Source of the DNA: Defluviitaleaceae bacterium | GTDB taxonomy: Bacteria; Bacillota; Clostridia; Lachnospirales; WRAX01 | NCBI GenBank assembly: GCA_009787945.1 | Contig: WQSI01000063.1 | Coordinates: 1 to 10,081 of the forward strand | Length of the DNA: 10,081 nucleotides | Direction of reading: 5' to 3' | Shown: positions 4,290 to 10,081 of the stretch, piece by piece | Numbering within the stretch: the stretch's first letter is position 1 | How the letters are laid out: the number at the start of each line of letters is the position of its first letter | Made by a program: the position numbers and the translations under genes | Notes under the pieces: model-generated | Database searches by the model: none | Told to the model about the DNA's origin: nothing | The model's input: only the letters and a program-made list of their open reading frames with translations

Positions 4290-6074
4290 TTAAGGTTTTG
4301 GGAAGCGCAAGGTCATGGTTGTGCCTACGCCTAGGTCGCTTGAGGCGTGGATGCGCCCTCCGTGCCCTTCCATAATTTCGCGGGCGATGGAAAGCCCAAG
4401 CCCTGTTCCTCCCAGCTCTCGGCTTCTTGCTTTGTCCACCCTGTAAAAACGCTCGAAAATGTTCCGCAAATCTTCTTTGGGGATGCCTATGCCATTGTCG
4501 TGGATGTAGACCATGTAGAACAGCCCCCGCTCTTGCACTTCCACCTCAATTTGCGCCCCTTCGCCGCTGTAGCGCAGGGCGTTGGACACAATGTTGTTGA
4601 CAACCTGGTTAATGCGGGGGGCATCCATCAGCACATCTGCCCTTGAAATGTCGCTGTGGAAGGTGATGGTTTTGCCCTGCCTTTCTGCGGTGACCATATG
4701 GCTTTGCAAATTCTTTTTAAGCAGGGCAACAATGTCCCCAAGCTCAAAGTCAAATTCCATCCGCTTATCGTCAAACCGCGACAGTTCCAGCAAGTCTTTG
4801 ATGATTACTGACATACGGTCGCTTTCGCTGTCAATTGTTTCTAAAAATTGGTTGCGCAGGGACGGCTCTTCCCCTGCCCCATCCAGCAAGGTTTCCGTGT
4901 AGCTTTTAATGGTGGTGAGAGGTGTGCGCAATTCGTGGGAAACATTGGCAACAAACTCCTTACGCATATTGTCCAGGCGCATGTGGCGGGTAATGTCTTG
5001 CAGAACAATAATCAGCCCTTGCATCTCGCCTTTGGCGTTTTTATGGGCATTAAAGCTGGCGTTTAAAAACTTATCCCCACGGCTTATGGTCACATCTTCC
5101 ATGGCTTCCACGCCTTCTTCTGGCACTTCAATATCAAGGACGGCAAAAAGCTCATCCATAGGCATTTCGGCAATGCGGTCAATTGCCAGCAGCTCTTCAC
5201 AGGCGTGGTTGCTGTGTATCACACTGCCCGACCCGTCATAGGCAAGAACCCCGTCCGTCATGTTGTACATGATAATTTCCATTTTGTTTTTTTCGTTGGT
5301 CATCTCCACCATGCCTTGGCGCAAATGGCGGCTCATGGTGTTGAAACTTTCTGCCAAATCCCCCACCTCGTCATTAGCCCCTTTAAGGTCTATTTTGGTA
5401 ACTTCCCCCACCTTAAAATTTTTAATTTCGCGGCTTAGGTGGAACAGGTTTTTAGTAAGGGGCATGGAAAAGGCAATGGCGAGAAGGGTGGCAACCCCCA
5501 AAGCCATGGCAGAGCTTAACACAATAATATTTGTTGTGGCATCAAGGCCGTCAAAAAACTCATCAGCAGACATGCGGGTGTAAATTACAAAGTCTGGATG
5601 AATTTCGTTTGTTAAAAACACAGGTTTTGCATATTCAAACCAGGAAACTATCTCCCCGAAAGGGTCTGGGTATCTTCGGGCTGTGTCAAAGCTTATGTTT
5701 CCTGCAAGGGCGGCGGTTATCACGCTTCGGGTAATGTGGGCATAATGCCAGCGGGGTTGTGCGGTGGTTTCCAATGTTTGGGGCGGTCCAATTGCTGTTA
5801 TAACAAAAGCATCCATCCCTGGGGGGATGCGCTGGGTTACTAATTGGTCAAAGCTTTCAATTATACGGGTTTCCAAATCGTCAAAGTCAAGAGCTTGGTT
5901 ATGCTCATGGTCGATTATGTTAATGCGCACATCATTAGCCCAGCCAGACAGCTCATCACGGGCGGCATTTTCTGCATCCAAACGCAGGGCATACAAAATA
6001 AAAGTGCCAATTGCCACCATCACAATAAAAACCAATGCCACGCTAATTACTACAAGCTTCCAACGGATACTCAT
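4290..6074 (-). CDS. walK: WalK-like sensor histidine kinase
   Basis: A 594-residue membrane kinase, close to the length of WalK (VicK/YycG). Order: TM1 (about 7-30), extracytoplasmic sensor domain (31-182), TM2 (183-203), HAMP (about 204-256), PAS (about 262-365), HisKA with the H-box FVANVSHELRTPLTT (374-388, phospho-acceptor H380), and HATPase with N-box NNIVSNALRYS (493-503), G1 DNGIGIP (526-532), F-box IFERFYRVD (539-547) and G2 GGTGLGLSIA (555-564). All catalytic boxes are intact. It should phosphorylate the upstream-encoded regulator. In relatives WalRK controls peptidoglycan hydrolases and wall growth. The ribosome site (AAGGTGAT) overlaps the walR stop, indicating coupling. The usual walH/walI/walJ genes do not follow; the toxin modules do. 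PhoR is the main alternative name. Confidence 0.88.
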   Translation of the reverse strand: MSIRWKLVVISVALVFIVMVAIGTFILYALRLDAENAARDELSGWANDVRINIIDHEHNQALDFDDLETRIIESFDQLVTQRIPPGMDAFVITAIGPPQTLETTAQPRWHYAHITRSVITAALAGNISFDTARRYPDPFGEIVSWFEYAKPVFLTNEIHPDFVIYTRMSADEFFDGLDATTNIIVLSSAMALGVATLLAIAFSMPLTKNLFHLSREIKNFKVGEVTKIDLKGANDEVGDLAESFNTMSRHLRQGMVEMTNEKNKMEIIMYNMTDGVLAYDGSGSVIHSNHACEELLAIDRIAEMPMDELFAVLDIEVPEEGVEAMEDVTISRGDKFLNASFNAHKNAKGEMQGLIIVLQDITRHMRLDNMRKEFVANVSHELRTPLTTIKSYTETLLDGAGEEPSLRNQFLETIDSESDRMSVIIKDLLELSRFDDKRMEFDFELGDIVALLKKNLQSHMVTAERQGKTITFHSDISRADVLMDAPRINQVVNNIVSNALRYSGEGAQIEVEVQERGLFYMVYIHDNGIGIPKEDLRNIFERFYRVDKARSRELGGTGLGLSIAREIMEGHGGRIHASSDLGVGTTMTLRFPKP

Positions 6075-6083
6075 CTAATCACC

Positions 6084-6779
6084 TTACGGTTTAAAATAAT
6101 ACCCAACCCCACGGCGGGTTAAAATGTATTTTGGGCTTTCAGGGTTTTGCTCCAGCTTTGCGCGCAAGCGGCGTATGGTAACATCAACAGTGCGCACATC
6201 CCCAAAATATTCATAACCCCAAACCCTCTCCAACAACTGCTCACGGGAGTAAACCTGCCCCCCATTGGTTGCCAAAAACTTTGTCAGCTCATATTCTCTA
6301 TGGGTAAGGTCAATGGCTTCCCCTTCACGGCGCACTTCATAACGTGCCGTGTCGATAACAATATCGCCAAATTCCAATAAATGCCTGTCGCCTTCTTTTT
6401 CTGGCTCTTCTGGCGCATCTTTGCGGCGCAAATTGGCTTTAACCCGCGCTAAAAGCTCCCTAACCCCAAAGGGTTTCACAACATAATCATCTGCCCCAAG
6501 CTCCAGCCCCAGCACCTTATCAACCTCTTCTGCTCGCGCTGTCAGCATGATGATAGGCACTTGGCTTTTCTCTCTAATTTTTTTGCAAGTTTCAAAGCCG
6601 TCCATTTTGGGCATCATAATGTCAAGCAAAACCAAATCGGGCTGTTCTTGGTTAAATGCCGTAAGGGCGGCTTCTCCATCCCTTGCCACCACAACTTCAT
6701 ACCCTTCTTTATGCAGGTTAAACGCCACAATATCAACAATATTCTTTTCATCATCAACAACCAAAATTTTTCTTGACAT
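6084..6779 (-). CDS. walR: WalR-like OmpR-family response regulator
   Basis: A 231-residue cytoplasmic DNA-binding regulator. Receiver domain 1-120: acidic D9/D10, phosphorylation site D53 (LVLLDIMMP), T80 (IIMLTA) and K102 (VVKPFG). A linker rich in Glu/Lys/Pro (about 122-132) leads to a winged-helix domain with DLTHREYELTKFLA and VWGYEYFGDVRTVDVTIRRLR, then TRRGVGYYF. The WGYEYFGDVRTVDVTIRRLR recognition-helix region is nearly the one I know from Firmicute WalR (YycF/VicR), so WalR is preferred over PhoP/PhoB. The start has AGGGGTGAT 6 bases upstream. It is first in the walRK operon, divergent from the GGDEF-EAL gene, with a good promoter at 6863-6891. Confidence 0.9.
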   Translation of the reverse strand: MSRKILVVDDEKNIVDIVAFNLHKEGYEVVVARDGEAALTAFNQEQPDLVLLDIMMPKMDGFETCKKIREKSQVPIIMLTARAEEVDKVLGLELGADDYVVKPFGVRELLARVKANLRRKDAPEEPEKEGDRHLLEFGDIVIDTARYEVRREGEAIDLTHREYELTKFLATNGGQVYSREQLLERVWGYEYFGDVRTVDVTIRRLRAKLEQNPESPKYILTRRGVGYYFKP

Positions 6780-6817
6780 ATAAAATCACCCCTAATATCT
6801 TAAAATCAAATTTCCTA

Positions 6818-6846
6818 TTGAATTTTTTTCAAAAAAAGTGTATAAT
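6818..6846 (+). promoter_or_regulatory. sigma-A promoter of the GGDEF-EAL gene
   Basis: TTGAAT (6818-6823), 17-bp spacer, TATAAT (6841-6846), start near 6853. The -35 sits in a palindrome TTGAA-TTTTT-TTCAA (6818-6832) with the same 5+5+5 geometry as the toxin-module palindrome. The promoter points into the walRK promoter. Confidence 0.8.
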
Positions 6847-6862
6847 AGAGTGCTACATAATT

Positions 6863-6891
6863 ATTATAACTCTAATTTACATTTAATGCAA
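6863..6891 (-). promoter_or_regulatory. promoter of walRK
   Basis: Minus strand: TTGCAT (6891-6886), 17-bp spacer, TATAAT (6868-6863), start near 6856, leader about 77 nt. A TGTAAA (minus, 6881-6876) in the spacer matches one half of the WalR box as known from Bacillus; a second proper half-site is not seen. Confidence 0.72.
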
Positions 6892-6915
6892 GTTAAATTT
6901 AGGGAGGTTGAAGGC

Positions 6916-9063
6916 ATGTCTTACACAGATAACTTAATCCTAGAGGGTGTTGCTAAGTACACCTATGTTTACGACCTTAAAACGGACACATTCACCTTCA
7001 ACGAAGCATTTAAAAACCTCTTAGCGCTTGATGGCACGGTGGTTGAAGATGGAACAGAATGGCTGTCAACCATTATTATGGATAATGCTGCGGTGCAAGA
7101 AATGCTGCAAACCCTTGCCGCCATAAAGGCAGGCAAAAAAGATGCTCTTGACATTAAAGTTCGCATTTTTGATGATGTTTGCAAAAACCTGCGCTGGCTG
7201 CGCTTTTGCGGCAAAAGCGACGGGGCATATCTTGCTGGCTCTATATCAGAAATTACAGAAGAAGAGAAGCGTTACAAGCTTAATAAGCTGATAGTGCAAG
7301 GCAGCAGCACGTGCATTTTTGTTTTTGACCTTACAAAAGACTCTTATGAGTTTTCAATGCAAATTCACGAATTAATTGATATACATTCCCGCAAATTTAA
7401 AAACGGCAGAGATGTTTTGTTAAGCCACATTTTGCCAGCCGACCATGCCGCCTTAAACGACGCTCTCGACAAGATAATTTCTGGAAGCACAGATGATTTT
7501 AAAGTGGAGGTGCGGGTAAAAGGTTATGACGGCACGCCTGTTTGGGTGGCGTTTATGGGAAAAGCCACAATAGCAGAGCCTGCAGGAAATAGGGTTATTG
7601 CTGGGTCGATTATAAATTTGCAACAGCTGACAAAGTTTAGTGAGCATATGCGGGACGCGGACAACACAGCCAAAGCCAGCGGATTGCCGAACCGCGCCGC
7701 CTTTTTACGGGAAGCTTCCCAAATGATGTTAGAAGATAATGACAATTTTGGTGGCAACGGCGGTTTTGTTGTTTTAATTGATATAGATAACTTCCTCGCC
7801 CTAAACTCTATCCATGGTTTACACCTAGGGGATAAAATAATGGCAGAATATGGCAATGTTTTGGCAACCCTAAAGCGGGATTCTGATGTTTTATATCATT
7901 TCGGAAACGACCTTTTCGCCATCTGCTCCCATGGGCAGGAAAAAACCCATGCTAAATGGCTTTGCGATACAATTACCGCGGTAACAGGCAATGGCATTTT
8001 GGTTGACGGCACTTTTGTTAAAATGACTGTTTCTATAGGCGTTGCGGAATATGTTGCAGGGGAAGCCCCTTCAGACATTTTGGTAAACGCAGAACTTGCC
8101 CTAAGCAGGGCGAAAAAACATAAGGATTCTGTTGAATATTACAGAACCGACTACAGAGATTCCCATATAAAGCAGGTAAACCTGGAAGCGGAACTTTTAA
8201 AAAGCATAACTGCCGAATTTGCAGGGTTTGAGGTGTTTTACCAGCCCATCTTTTCCGTTGCCCACAACATATTTGCAGGGGCAGAGGCTCTTTTGCGCTG
8301 GCGTAACGAAGAAGGCAAAATTGTTTCTCCTATGGAGGTTATCCCTGCCCTGCAAAACCTCGGGGTGTTCCATCAGGTAGAGTCTTGGATTTTTAGCACA
8401 GCCGCCGCCCAATGTGCCGTATGGAAGAAAATGACCCACAATGAAGATTTTACAATGAACATCAACATGTCACCCCAACGGGCTGTAAGCGGAAGCATAG
8501 CTGATGAGGTGGTGGGGGCTATGGAAAGCAACTCCCTTAACCTGTCGAATATTTATTTGGAGCTAACAGAAGAAAGCGTGGTTGTTGCCGCCAGCGGCAG
8601 CGATAAAATTTTAGAAGATTTGCAAAACCTAGGCACAAGAATTGCCCTTGACGACTTTGGCACGGGATATTCCAGCCTTGGGCATCTGCGCCACCTGCCC
8701 ATTTGTAAAATTAAAATTGACAAAAGTTTTGTAAACGATATTGAAACAGACGAAATTGGCAGAAGCCTTCTTGGGGCTCTTGTGGAAATGTCGCATATTA
8801 TGAATTATGTGGTTTGTGCAGAAGGGGTGGAAACCCTAGAGCAAGCCAGAATTTTAGCCCAGATGGGAGTGGAGTATTTGCAGGGCTTCTATTTCAGTAA
8901 GCCCATACCCGCCCAAGACATGGAAAGAGATTTTTTGGTAAATGTAGACGACCCAGAAGCCTTCGCCCACTGGCATGACAAAATCTGGGGCGGCAACAAA
9001 CTCGTATATGAATGTGGCGACAGAAACCAGATAAAACACAGCCCAGAACCGTATTTGTGTTAA
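6916..9063 (+). CDS. PAS-PAS-degenerate GGDEF-EAL cyclic-di-GMP phosphodiesterase
   Basis: A 715-residue, probably soluble signalling protein (no membrane segment seen). Two PAS-like sensor modules (about 12-115 and 130-237) precede a GGDEF-fold domain (about 255-410) whose active-site loop reads FGNDLF (329-334) instead of GGDEF, so cyclase activity is very likely lost. The EAL domain (about 425-680) keeps every residue I expect for catalysis: EALLRW (E457), NINMS (N517), LELTE (E549), LDDFGTGYSS (D579, D580), KIKIDKSF (K600), CAEGVE (E636) and LQGFYFSKP (Q656). It should hydrolyse c-di-GMP to pGpG, perhaps with GTP or a PAS ligand as regulator. The start at ATG 6916 follows AGGGAGG; an in-frame GTG at 6838 overlaps the promoter and is rejected. 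Confidence 0.9.
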   Translation: MSYTDNLILEGVAKYTYVYDLKTDTFTFNEAFKNLLALDGTVVEDGTEWLSTIIMDNAAVQEMLQTLAAIKAGKKDALDIKVRIFDDVCKNLRWLRFCGKSDGAYLAGSISEITEEEKRYKLNKLIVQGSSTCIFVFDLTKDSYEFSMQIHELIDIHSRKFKNGRDVLLSHILPADHAALNDALDKIISGSTDDFKVEVRVKGYDGTPVWVAFMGKATIAEPAGNRVIAGSIINLQQLTKFSEHMRDADNTAKASGLPNRAAFLREASQMMLEDNDNFGGNGGFVVLIDIDNFLALNSIHGLHLGDKIMAEYGNVLATLKRDSDVLYHFGNDLFAICSHGQEKTHAKWLCDTITAVTGNGILVDGTFVKMTVSIGVAEYVAGEAPSDILVNAELALSRAKKHKDSVEYYRTDYRDSHIKQVNLEAELLKSITAEFAGFEVFYQPIFSVAHNIFAGAEALLRWRNEEGKIVSPMEVIPALQNLGVFHQVESWIFSTAAAQCAVWKKMTHNEDFTMNINMSPQRAVSGSIADEVVGAMESNSLNLSNIYLELTEESVVVAASGSDKILEDLQNLGTRIALDDFGTGYSSLGHLRHLPICKIKIDKSFVNDIETDEIGRSLLGALVEMSHIMNYVVCAEGVETLEQARILAQMGVEYLQGFYFSKPIPAQDMERDFLVNVDDPEAFAHWHDKIWGGNKLVYECGDRNQIKHSPEPYLC

Positions 9064-9116
9064 CCTTTTATAAATGCGTGATTACATTGCTGTTGCTCGA
9101 CGCGCGCGGCATATAT

Positions 9117-9142
9117 CGGTAGGGGCGGGCATTGCCCGCCCC
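9117..9142. repeat. GC-rich palindrome, GTAGGGGCGGGC family
   Basis: GGGGCGGGC (9122-9130), ATT, GCCCGCCCC (9134-9142): a perfect 9-bp stem preceded by GGTA. It lies between convergent genes (GGDEF-EAL ends 9063, deacetylase ends 9161) and might slow both transcripts, but has no T-run. The same family occurs at 10021-10081 and partly at 3629-3637. The rest of 9064-9160 holds nothing I recognise. Confidence 0.7.
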
Positions 9143-9160
9143 ATTCCCGTCTTATCAATA

Positions 9161-9922
9161 TCACTTAGGTATCTGCCTACCAGAATGGTCAAGCTTATAC
9201 TCCCCACGGTGTATAAGCTCCGAAACAGGCACAAACCCATAACCCTTATTACTAAGCTCTGCCAAAATCTTCCGCAAAGCCACAGGGGTTTCAGGTATAT
9301 CATTATGAAACAGCAAAATAGACCCATTCCGCAAGTCCTTGTGGTTTATAACCCTATCTGCCATTGCCTCTGGTGTTGGGCGCTTCCAATCCAAACTGTC
9401 CACATCCCATTGTATGGTGTGATAATTAAGCGACTTGGCAGCCTCTAACACCGTGTTATTATACTCCCCATAAGGCGGGCGGTACAAATCCATCTCTACC
9501 CCAATAAGCCCTAAAACACGGGTATGTGCCGCGGCAATCTCTTCCACATTTTGCTGAAAATTTAGGCTTGCCACATGGGCGTGGGTATCTCCATGGTTTG
9601 CAATGTCATGCCCCGCCTCGTGAAACTTTTTCACAGCATCTGGGTATTTCGTCACCCAATAGCCGCAGATGAAAAATGTTGCGCGGCAGTCATATTCAGC
9701 CAAAATCTCAATAAGTATGTCGGTGTCCTCTGCCCCCCAAGCCGCGTCAAAGGTTATGGCAACAACTTTCTCGTCCGTTTCAACGGAGTAAATTGGCAAC
9801 TGCTTTTCCCCGCCAAAGACGGTTTTTACCACTGGCAGGGCAAAGGTTAGGGCAAGCAAAGCCAAAGCCCCCAAAACCAGCACTTTCGTCGCCCTAAGAG
9901 GGCTAATTTTTTTACCTGTCAT
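9161..9922 (-). CDS. PdaB-like polysaccharide deacetylase (CE4), membrane-anchored
   Basis: A 253-residue protein: basic start (MTGKKISPLR), one membrane/signal-anchor segment (about 13-35), then a NodB-homology (carbohydrate esterase 4) domain from about 50, so the enzyme is exported. Motifs: ITFDAAWGAEDT (56-67; D59, with Ala where classical CE4 has a second Asp, as PdaB proteins also vary), NHGDTHAH (109-116; metal ligands H110, H114), RPPYGEYN (148-155), WDVDSLDW (172-179) and LLFHND (203-208). These enzymes remove N- or O-acetyl groups from peptidoglycan or related glycans; PdaB is a spore protein in Bacillus. The tail after 237 is short and polar. The start has TGAGGTGAG upstream. I see no clear sigma-A promoter, which would fit a sporulation sigma factor but does not show it. 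Confidence 0.85.
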   Translation of the reverse strand: MTGKKISPLRATKVLVLGALALLALTFALPVVKTVFGGEKQLPIYSVETDEKVVAITFDAAWGAEDTDILIEILAEYDCRATFFICGYWVTKYPDAVKKFHEAGHDIANHGDTHAHVASLNFQQNVEEIAAAHTRVLGLIGVEMDLYRPPYGEYNNTVLEAAKSLNYHTIQWDVDSLDWKRPTPEAMADRVINHKDLRNGSILLFHNDIPETPVALRKILAELSNKGYGFVPVSELIHRGEYKLDHSGRQIPK

Positions 9923-9944
9923 ATTCTCACCTCAAAATATTTTT

Positions 9945-9956
9945 TGTACTTGTACA
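9945..9956. promoter_or_regulatory. possible operator TGTACTTGTACA upstream of the deacetylase
   Basis: TGTAC-TT-GTACA is a 5+2+5 inverted repeat 23 bases before the deacetylase start, in the 5' leader or promoter. I do not recognise a matching regulator. Confidence 0.25.
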
Positions 9957-10020
9957 TTAATATTCCGCTGTGGGGTGAAAATATTATGTTAATTTTTGTG
10001 TGGTACGTAAAACAGAAATA

Positions 10021-10081
10021 GGGCGCGCAATGCGCGCCCCTACCAGTGATAATATGAAAACGTAAATGGTAGGGGCGGGCA
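10021..10081. repeat. GC-rich palindrome and truncated second copy at window edge
   Basis: GGGCGCGC (10021-10028), AAT, GCGCGCCC (10032-10039), followed by CTACC; then, after about 20 bases, GGTAGGGGCGGGCA (10068-10081), which is the left half of the palindrome at 9117 and is cut by the window end. The two copies are inverted relative to each other (CCCCTACC ... GGTAGGGG). Between 9957 and 10020 I see nothing else. Confidence 0.65.

Noticed and set aside
4347..6122. Several plus-strand ORFs of 67-110 codons across the histidine kinase gene
   Set aside because: They lie opposite a well-conserved kinase, lack ribosome sites and known motifs, and are explained by its codon pattern.
6838..6915. 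GTG start for the GGDEF-EAL protein
   Set aside because: The GTG lies upstream of the predicted transcription start and touches the -10 box; AGGGAGG before ATG 6916 is the proper site.
9074..9448. 124-codon plus-strand ORF over the end of the deacetylase
   Set aside because: It runs antisense through conserved deacetylase motifs and through a palindromic repeat, with no ribosome site.
9986..10020. 11-codon ORF starting ATGTTAATTTTTGTG
   Set aside because: It is too short, has no ribosome site and no second copy to support it.
1..10081. CRISPR arrays, tRNA or rRNA genes, riboswitches
   Set aside because: I saw no regularly spaced repeats of CRISPR type, no tRNA cloverleaf or rRNA stretch, and no riboswitch core that I recognise.

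Overview
The window looks like chromosome of a low- to mid-GC, spore-lineage Bacillota, most likely a clostridial anaerobe. The signs are strong AGGAGG-type ribosome binding sites, sigma-A promoters with near-consensus TTGACA/TATAAT boxes, a WalR/WalK-type two-component pair, a PdaB-like polysaccharide deacetylase of the sporulation family, a DUF6291 gene of the kind carried by Firmicute phages, and tiny holin-like (BsrE/TxpA-type) toxins. I cannot name a genus.

Layout. 25-1337 (+): an AT-rich phage-type DUF6291 gene translationally coupled by a 4-bp ATGA overlap to an MTA/SAH nucleosidase gene. 1356-1459: a palindromic intergenic repeat. 1465-2445 (-): a membrane-anchored ComEC-type metallo-beta-lactamase-fold hydrolase. 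2532-3605 (+): a four-helix membrane protein with a C-terminal circularly permuted papain-like (YiiX/NlpC-P60-like) domain. 3659-4263: two tandem copies (period 306 bp) of a compact toxin/antisense-RNA module, too small for ordinary ORF calling. 4290-6779 (-): walK-walR. 6916-9063 (+): a PAS-PAS-degenerate GGDEF-EAL cyclic-di-GMP phosphodiesterase, whose promoter faces that of walRK. 9161-9922 (-): the PdaB-like deacetylase. GC-rich palindromes of one or two related families sit after several genes and at the right edge.

The most interesting region is 3659-4263. Each copy has a sigma-A promoter, a 5' hairpin, a second hairpin that buries the Shine-Dalgarno sequence under a GNRA tetraloop, a 35-codon hydrophobic ORF, a perfect two-way terminator, and a strong promoter on the opposite strand driving a convergent RNA of about 90-100 nt over the 3' end of the toxin message. 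This is the anatomy of a type I toxin-antitoxin system. The two proteins differ by one residue. The palindrome TTGACTTTGTGTCAA between the copies supplies the -35 box for both the left antitoxin and the right toxin. The right antitoxin promoter begins 9 nt past the walK stop codon, with no terminator visible in between.

Functionally, the right half is envelope and surface signalling: WalRK (cell-wall homeostasis in relatives), a c-di-GMP phosphodiesterase with face-to-face promoters against walRK, a cell-wall-type deacetylase, and membrane-acting toxin genes directly downstream of walK. The left half is mixed accessory and housekeeping material.
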